64,000 nucleotides of DNA from Dokdonella sp. (GTDB lineage: Bacteria; Pseudomonadota; Gammaproteobacteria; Xanthomonadales; Rhodanobacteraceae). A program made the position numbers and the translations under genes. The notes beneath the pieces were generated by a model that was not told the origin of the DNA, searched no databases, and worked only from the letters and a program-made list of their open reading frames with translations. The DNA is taken from positions 496,001 through 560,000 of the forward strand of contig JANQAE010000003.1 in assembly GCA_024707225.1 (NCBI GenBank), in the 5' to 3' direction. This document shows, piece after piece, positions 59,516-64,000 of the stretch (position 1 is its first letter; the number at the start of each line of letters is the position of its first letter).

Positions 59516-59907
59516 AGCACACCTCCGCGGAACATGACCAGAACCCACACCAGCGCCGTCAGCACGAAGCTGCCGATCACCGAGATCCAGCTGTTGCGGA
59601 TGAACTGCGCGATCGCATAGCCCCAGCCGGCGTCCTGCAGCAGGTGGCGTACGCCGTTGAGCAGATGGAACGCGAACGCCCAGACCCAGCCGAACAGCAC
59701 CAGCTGTCCGAACCAGGAGCCGGCCAGCCCGGTGACGCAGGCCCAGGCCTGCGGCCCCGCGGCCAGCGCGACCAGGGCCGCGGCGATCAGCAGGCTGCCG
59801 ACCGACAGCACGACGCCGGTGGCGCGGTGCAGGATCGAGGTGACCATCTGGATCCCCCAGCGATAGACCTGGAGGTGTGGAGAGAGGGGTCGTGCCGTCT
59901 GGGGCAT
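59512..59907 (-). CDS. sdhC: Succinate dehydrogenase cytochrome b556 subunit SdhC
   Basis: A 131-residue anchor. It starts MPQTARPLSPHLQVYRW (the RPLSPHLxIY motif of SdhC), includes SILHRATGVVLSVGSL with the quinone-site Ser/Arg, and FHLLNGVRHLLQDAGWG matching SHxxxGxRHLxxD with the heme His. Three helices. ATG 59907 is chosen as it starts exactly at the family N-terminus; the longer open frame upstream is spurious. Confidence 0.94.
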   Translation of the reverse strand: MPQTARPLSPHLQVYRWGIQMVTSILHRATGVVLSVGSLLIAAALVALAAGPQAWACVTGLAGSWFGQLVLFGWVWAFAFHLLNGVRHLLQDAGWGYAIAQFIRNSWISVIGSFVLTALVWVLVMFRGGVL

Positions 59908-59980
59908 GGGCTGGCCTTGTGCTTGCGCGGATCGCTGAGCTTGCGTATGCCTGGAAGTCCGTGGCGGCCCACGGCACGCA

Positions 59981-60154
59981 TCAGAAATCGATGCAGCGCC
60001 CGCCTTTTTCCCAGTCGCCGTAACGGACCGGGTCGGGGCCGTCGCGCCCGCCGATCTCCTTGGCGGGCGGCTCGCGATCCGCACGAGGCGATGCCGCATC
60101 TTCCGCGGAAGACGCATCGGTGCGGTCGTCGGGTTTGCGCTTGGGGTCGGACAT
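59981..60154 (-). CDS. SdhAF4-like (DUF1674) succinate dehydrogenase assembly factor
   Basis: A 57-residue protein with a disordered charged N-terminus and the DUF1674 signature EIGGRDGPDPVRYGDWEKGG ending in RCIDF. The eukaryotic homologue SDHAF4 binds flavinylated SDHA and protects it from oxidation before it meets SDHB. It is encoded 73 bases upstream of sdhC on the same strand, so it probably heads the sdh operon. ATG 60154 is preferred over an upstream ATG at 60199 that adds unconserved sequence. Confidence 0.85.
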   Translation of the reverse strand: MSDPKRKPDDRTDASSAEDAASPRADREPPAKEIGGRDGPDPVRYGDWEKGGRCIDF

Positions 60155-60258
60155 CGGACTTATCATGTCAAGGGTAAACCCAGGGCGTTTTGCAGACAAC
60201 CTTGACTAACGGCCGGCGATGCGCTTGACGCAGCGCCCCCAACGGCAGCGACGTTTCC

Positions 60259-61092
60259 ATGAGCATTCCCCTCTTCGCGGCGCAGGCCGTCCTCATCGAA
60301 GGCGCCGACGCGGTCGCGTTCGCCAACGCGCAGTTCACGATCGATGTCTCGGCACTCGCCGAAGGGCGCTGGCAATGGTGCGCCTGGCTCGACGCACAGG
60401 GCCGCGCGCTGCACGTCTTCGCACTGCTGCGCACGCGCGGCGATGCGTTGCTCGCATGGCAGCCGCTCGGCGACGCCGAGACGATGCGCGCGGCGCTGGC
60501 ACGCTACGTGTTCCGATCGAAGGTCACGCTGCGCACGCTGCAGGAGTGGTCGGTGTGCTCGCTCGAGTCTTCGCACGCGGCGCGCCCGGCACCCCGCACG
60601 ATCGCGCCTCACCGCGACGGCTATGCGATCGCGCTCGAAGGCGGCGCGCGCTGCGCGTGGCTCGGCCCGGGCGTCGCCGATCGCGACGATGATGACGCAC
60701 GCGACCGCTGGCGCCGCGCCGACGTCGCAGCCGGCCTGCCGCTGATCGACGCGGCGACCCGCGCATCGTTCACTCCGCAGGCGCTCGATCTCGAACGCAT
60801 CGACGCGATCAGCTTCGGCAAGGGCTGCTATCCGGGCCAGGAGATCGCCGCGCGCCTGCACTTTCGCGGCGGCAACAAGCGACGCCTGCGCGCATTCGCG
60901 TTCGTCGCGGACGTCCAGGCGCCTGCATCCGGCACGCCGATCGTCGCGGCCGACGGCACGGCCAAAGGCAGCGTGCTGTACGCAGCACGCGATGCGCTGC
61001 TCGGCGTCGTCAACGACGGCGACGACCACGCGCCGCTGTACGTCGACGCAGCGTCTGCGATCGCCTTGTCGACGATGCCCTTCGTAGATTGA
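60259..61092 (+). CDS. ygfZ: YgfZ-family folate-binding protein (Fe-S cluster maintenance)
   Basis: A 277-residue GcvT-like protein with the defining motif KGCYPGQEIAARLHFRG (Cys of KGCYxGQE) near residue 195 and an N-terminal FANAQFTIDVSAL. YgfZ/IBA57 uses tetrahydrofolate in assembly or repair of certain 4Fe-4S proteins. It is transcribed away from the sdh operon, whose SdhB needs Fe-S clusters, so the divergent arrangement may be functional (inference). ATG 60259. Slightly shorter than E. coli YgfZ (326 residues). Confidence 0.9.
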   Translation: MSIPLFAAQAVLIEGADAVAFANAQFTIDVSALAEGRWQWCAWLDAQGRALHVFALLRTRGDALLAWQPLGDAETMRAALARYVFRSKVTLRTLQEWSVCSLESSHAARPAPRTIAPHRDGYAIALEGGARCAWLGPGVADRDDDDARDRWRRADVAAGLPLIDAATRASFTPQALDLERIDAISFGKGCYPGQEIAARLHFRGGNKRRLRAFAFVADVQAPASGTPIVAADGTAKGSVLYAARDALLGVVNDGDDHAPLYVDAASAIALSTMPFVD

Positions 61093-61468
61093 GGCATGCG
61101 CGCGATGCGCGCGCACTGCTTCACAGCGATCTGAGCGTAGCTGTAACGAAGCTGAATAAAATTTATGTTTTGCGTGACAACGACCGCAAACTTCGCCTAG
61201 GCTTCGCCACCCCCTGCGATGAGGCAGGGGCACTCGAACGAATTTTTCATGTCTGCGTGACGGCGAAGTCGGCCCCGCAGTCATCGAACGAAAGACCGGA
61301 GCGATCGCCGCCGATGGCGAACGCTCCAGTCTGGTGCGCCGACCGACCTGCGTGCGCGCCTCATCCGACAACCCGTGCAATACCGGCTGCGCGCACCTCG
61401 CTGCGCTGCGCCATCCGGCCGAGGGCCGGGACGGGGCATCCGTTTTGTTTTGAGGAGACCACAATCCG
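61093..61468. other. Intergenic region of 376 bases
   Basis: No gene is supported. A short AT-rich patch at about 61150-61172 (AATAAAATTTATGTTTTGCG) stands out and may hold a promoter for the downstream hydrolase, although no clean -35/-10 pair is seen. The remainder is GC-rich with no clear repeat. Confidence 0.5.
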
Positions 61469-61906
61469 ATGAAACTAGCCTGGCTGCTCTGGCTTGCATC
61501 GGTCCTGCCGCACGACGCCGCAGACCAGACCTGTCTCGCTGCGACCGTCTATCTGGAAGCGCGCAGCGAATCCACACTCGGTCAGAAGGCCGTCGCCGAA
61601 GTCGCGTTGCGGCGACGCGACAACGGCCGCTGGGGCAAGACGGTCTGCAAGGTAGTGACCGCTCCCGGACAGTTCGCATTGTCCACGACGCACAAGGGTT
61701 ACGTGCTGCGCAATCCCGATGCCTGGGGCAAAGCATGGCGTGTCGCCGGCGACGTGATGCACAACTGGTCGCTGCCGCACGAGCAGCGCGAGCAGGTGGT
61801 ACCCGATGCCGATCACTTCGCGATCGCCGAACAGGTGTCGCCGTCGTGGATGATCGGCGAGCCGCTGCGCAAGATCGGCGCGCACAGCTTCTATCGCGTC
61901 AACTGA
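61469..61906 (+). CDS. SleB-like cell wall hydrolase
   Basis: A 145-residue protein with a short hydrophobic N-terminus (MKLAWLLWLASVLP) that may be a signal peptide. The Hydrolase_2/SleB domain shows TCLAATVYLEARSESTLGQKAVAEV (catalytic Glu in YLEARSE), VCKVVTAPGQFALST (FS/FA region) and HSFYRVN at the end. SleB proteins cleave peptidoglycan as lytic transglycosylases; non-sporulating bacteria carry short versions of unclear role. AGGAG lies 15 bases before the ATG. It stands alone, closed by a strong terminator. Confidence 0.83.
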   Translation: MKLAWLLWLASVLPHDAADQTCLAATVYLEARSESTLGQKAVAEVALRRRDNGRWGKTVCKVVTAPGQFALSTTHKGYVLRNPDAWGKAWRVAGDVMHNWSLPHEQREQVVPDADHFAIAEQVSPSWMIGEPLRKIGAHSFYRVN

Positions 61907-61950
61907 TCGAAAGCTCGAACGTCGCGCGACGTCGAATTCCGGAATAAAAA

Positions 61951-61983
61951 AAAGCGCCGACCGGAAACGGTCGGCGCTTTTTT
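61951..61983. terminator. Bidirectional rho-independent terminator
   Basis: AAAGCGCCGACC-GGAAAC-GGTCGGCGCTTT (61951-61980), followed on the plus strand by TTTTG and preceded by a run of A (61946-61953). The A and T tracts on the two sides make it efficient for both convergent transcripts. Confidence 0.92.
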
Positions 61984-62020
61984 GTTTGCGTGCCTCGCGT
62001 GCTGACGCGTACCGGTGCGC

Positions 62021-62488
62021 TCAGCGCAGCAGCACGACGCGCTCGCCCCGGATCGCGACGCGGTCACCGCGGCGCAGACCCGGATTGTCGTACTGCGTCA
62101 CCACGGCGCTGCGGCCGTCATCGAGATCGACGTAGAAGCGCCAGGCATTGGCATCGCGCTCGTTGCTGTTGCGCTCGATCGCATTGCCGGCGAAACCGCC
62201 GGCGACCGCGCCGCCGACCGTCGCCGCGCGGCGTCCGCGTCCATGTCCGACCGTATTGCCGAGCACGCCGCCGACGATCGCGCCGATCACCGCGCCGGCA
62301 CCGCTGGTGCCGCGCTCGGCCGCGCTGACGCGTTCGATGTCCTGGATGTAGCCGCACGGCCCGCAGACGCGGGCGGATGCGCGATAACCGTCACGATCGT
62401 AGTAGGCTGCGCGCGGCGGCGGCGCGGCGCATCCGGCGACGAACGCCGACAAGCCCAGAACCACCAGCATGGAAGGAAAACGTTTCAT
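62021..62488 (-). CDS. Glycine-zipper outer-membrane lipoprotein
   Basis: A 155-residue protein with lipobox FVAGC (Cys near residue 20). The mature part has CGPCGYIQDIERV, then two glycine-zipper stretches (GAGAVIGAIVGGVLGNTVG and GGAVAGGFAGNAIE), and a final beta domain (WRFYVDLDDGRSAVVTQYDN, GDRVAIRGERVVLLR). This is the SlyB/17-kDa-antigen-like 2TM glycine-zipper family. ATG 62488 has an excellent AGGAGG site. Such lipoproteins affect envelope integrity; a specific role is unknown. Confidence 0.85.
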   Translation of the reverse strand: MKRFPSMLVVLGLSAFVAGCAAPPPRAAYYDRDGYRASARVCGPCGYIQDIERVSAAERGTSGAGAVIGAIVGGVLGNTVGHGRGRRAATVGGAVAGGFAGNAIERNSNERDANAWRFYVDLDDGRSAVVTQYDNPGLRRGDRVAIRGERVVLLR

Positions 62489-62613
62489 GGTGTCCTCCTC
62501 GAATCCCCGGGAATTAGCTCGGCCAGTGTGGGCGCGCCGAAATGAACGAGTCCCTAACTCCACACCGGTTCCGGCCGTGACCGCCGGTGGACGTTCGCGA
62601 GGCGAGTACTGAC

Positions 62614-63843
62614 ATGGCCACCGTACCCGTTCCGCCGCCGCCCGCCGAAGAGGCGCCGGCCGGCGAGGACCTGCGCGATCTCGACGCCGCCGGTGCCGCC
62701 GCCCGTCTGTCGGTGCAGGACGACGATGAGGTCGCAGCGGCGCTGCAGACGCTCGGCCCCCTGCTCGGACGCGCCGTGCTCGACCGCTTCGAACCCGAAC
62801 GCCGCCTGCGCATCGCCGCCGCGGCCGAGCGCGCCGGGGCCGATCGCTGGCTGTCCGGCTCGGCCTGGCCGGAAGGCTCGGTCGGGCGTCTGATGGAGGA
62901 CACGCCGGCCGTCTTTACGGCCGAAACGACGGTCGCCGAGGCCGTCGCGCGGCTGCGCACGCTGCCGGCGCGCAGCGGGATCACCTACGTCTTCGTCGTC
63001 GATGCGCAGCGGCATCTGATCGGCGTGGTCGCGTTCCGCGAACTGACGTTCGCCGATCCCGGCCAGCGGCTGCGCGAGGTCATGATTCCCGAACCGTTCG
63101 CGCTGTCGCCGACGACCGCGGTCATCGACGCGATGCGCGAGGTCGTGCGCCGCCACTACCCGGTCTATCCGGTGGCCGACGCCGAAGGCCGGCTGCTCGG
63201 CCTGGTCCGCGGCGCGCGCCTGTTCGAGGCGCAGGCCTGGGAGATCAGCGCGCAGGCCGGCTCGATGGTCGGCGTCGAGAAGGAAGAGCGCATCGCGACG
63301 CCGTGGACGCGCAGTTTCCGGTTCCGCAATCCGTGGCTGCAGGTCAATCTGCTGACCACCTTCATCACCGCCGCGGTGGTCGGCTCGTTCCAGGAGACGA
63401 TCGATCGCATCGTGCTGCTCGCGGTGTTCCTGCCGGTGCTTTCGGATCAATGCAACAACACCGGCTGCCAGGCGCTCGCGGTGACGCTGCGCGGCATGAC
63501 GTTCGGCGAGCTGAAGGCCGGCCGCGGCTGGATGCTGCTCGCCAAGGAAGCCTGGCTGGGCCTGCTCAACGGCGCGACGACCGGTCTGGTGGCCGCCGCG
63601 GCGATGTTCGGACTGGCCTACCACCAGGGCAATCCGCAAGCCGGCATCCTGGCCGCGATCACGTTCGCGGCGATGACCGGCAGCTGCGCGCTGGCCGGCC
63701 TGGTCGGAGCAGGCGTGCCTCAATTGCTCAAGCGTTTCGGCGCCGATCCGGCGACCGCCTCGAGCATCTTCCTGACCAAGGCCACCGACGTCGCCAGTCT
63801 CGGCGCGTTCCTCGGCCTCGCGGCCTGGCTGGTCGGACGCTGA
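62614..63843 (+). CDS. Divergent MgtE-family magnesium transporter (second copy)
   Basis: A 409-residue protein. It has a shortened N-domain (LLGRAVLDRFEPERRLRIAA), two CBS domains (about residues 88-210: VGRLMEDTPAVF, LREVMIPEPFALSP), and five helices. Its pore segment is LPVLSDQCNNTGCQALAVTLRG instead of the usual GNSGNQT seen in the copy at 18457. GSFQETIDRIVLLAVFLPVL aligns with GLFEGSIEKLVALAALMPIV of that copy, so they are true homologues. The ion may differ or gating may be altered. ATG 62614; a GTG at 62587 is an alternative. Confidence 0.82.
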   Translation: MATVPVPPPPAEEAPAGEDLRDLDAAGAAARLSVQDDDEVAAALQTLGPLLGRAVLDRFEPERRLRIAAAAERAGADRWLSGSAWPEGSVGRLMEDTPAVFTAETTVAEAVARLRTLPARSGITYVFVVDAQRHLIGVVAFRELTFADPGQRLREVMIPEPFALSPTTAVIDAMREVVRRHYPVYPVADAEGRLLGLVRGARLFEAQAWEISAQAGSMVGVEKEERIATPWTRSFRFRNPWLQVNLLTTFITAAVVGSFQETIDRIVLLAVFLPVLSDQCNNTGCQALAVTLRGMTFGELKAGRGWMLLAKEAWLGLLNGATTGLVAAAAMFGLAYHQGNPQAGILAAITFAAMTGSCALAGLVGAGVPQLLKRFGADPATASSIFLTKATDVASLGAFLGLAAWLVGR

Positions 63844-63886
63844 GCGCGATATCCAAGACCCCGCCGGCGCCGCTACCCTGAGCGTC

Positions 63887-64000
63887 ATGGATACCGGCGT
63901 GTTCCAGTTCGGCGACTGCCTGCTCGATCGCGACGCGCGCGAACTGCGCCGCGGCGGCGAGCTGCTGGTGCTGCCGCCGAAGGTGTTCGACTGCCTGGTC
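63887..64000 (+). CDS. Winged-helix transcriptional regulator, N-terminal fragment (truncated by window edge)
   Basis: ATG 63887 opens a frame reading MDTGVFQFGDCLLDRDAREL and then RRGGELLVLPPKVFDCLV up to the window end. This is the start of an OmpR/CadC-type DNA-binding domain (FGxxxLDxxxxxLxRxGxxVxLxPKxFxxL). In this group of bacteria the domain is often followed by a membrane helix or TPR repeats, but that part is not in the window. Confidence 0.8.
   Translation, partial: MDTGVFQFGDCLLDRDARELRRGGELLVLPPKVFDCLV

Overview
This 64 kb window is a very GC-rich, gene-dense bacterial chromosome segment. The gene content and order point to a gammaproteobacterium of the Lysobacterales (Xanthomonadales), most likely Rhodanobacteraceae or Lysobacteraceae. 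The order sdhCDAB-sdhE-ygfX followed by lolC-lolD-comEC-exbB-exbD-msbA, a RelA-type EXDD synthetase, sucA-sucB-lpdA, and a hairpin-rich intergenic repeat carrying a 15-bp GGTTACTTTCTCTTG inverted repeat are all familiar from that order. The assignment is an inference; no rRNA or tRNA gene lies in the window.

Layout. 1-7.5 kb: two secreted proteins, relA, a membrane Ser/Thr protein kinase with a repeated extracytoplasmic region, and an NRDE-family protein. 7.6-11.7 kb: an outer-membrane barrel protein divergent from a probably Fur-controlled small secreted protein and a TonB-dependent receptor. 11.7-12.6 kb: a gene-free repeat region. 12.6-21.2 kb: transporters, namely ThrE-like, EamA, a four-gene Mla-type lipid ABC system, MgtE and an AI-2E/PerM-family protein. 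21.4-31.8 kb: a secreted esterase with a malectin-like domain, a LytS/LytTR two-component pair, several small proteins, bioD, two tandem TMEM175-family proteins, a free-methionine sulfoxide reductase and a TfoX-like protein. 32-37.7 kb: the 2-oxoglutarate dehydrogenase operon. 37.8-42.2 kb: an S9 peptidase and a NarL-type two-component pair. 42.3-46.1 kb, minus strand: nucleotide-sugar genes for O-antigen (rfbA, rfbC, rfbD, manC). 46.2-53.5 kb, minus strand: envelope genes msbA, exbD, exbB, comEC, lolD, lolC. 53.6-55.7 kb: a less GC-rich Asp-box beta-propeller gene that looks inserted. 55.8-60.2 kb, minus strand: the succinate dehydrogenase operon with three accessory proteins. 60.2-64 kb: ygfZ, a SleB-like hydrolase, a glycine-zipper lipoprotein, a second divergent MgtE and the start of a winged-helix regulator.

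How it fits together. Two TCA-cycle complexes (OGDH and SDH, with flavinylation and assembly factors SdhE and SdhAF4) sit with a large set of envelope-biogenesis systems: lipid A flipping, lipoprotein release, phospholipid trafficking, O-antigen sugars and TonB energisation.

Quality warning. Eight otherwise intact genes (relA, the Ser/Thr kinase, the methionine sulfoxide reductase gene, sucA, the S9 peptidase, a histidine kinase, manC, comEC) are each split by a 1- or 2-base indel inside short G/C runs. Because near-indispensable genes are hit, consensus sequencing error is the simplest explanation. These genes are annotated over their full span with the break noted.
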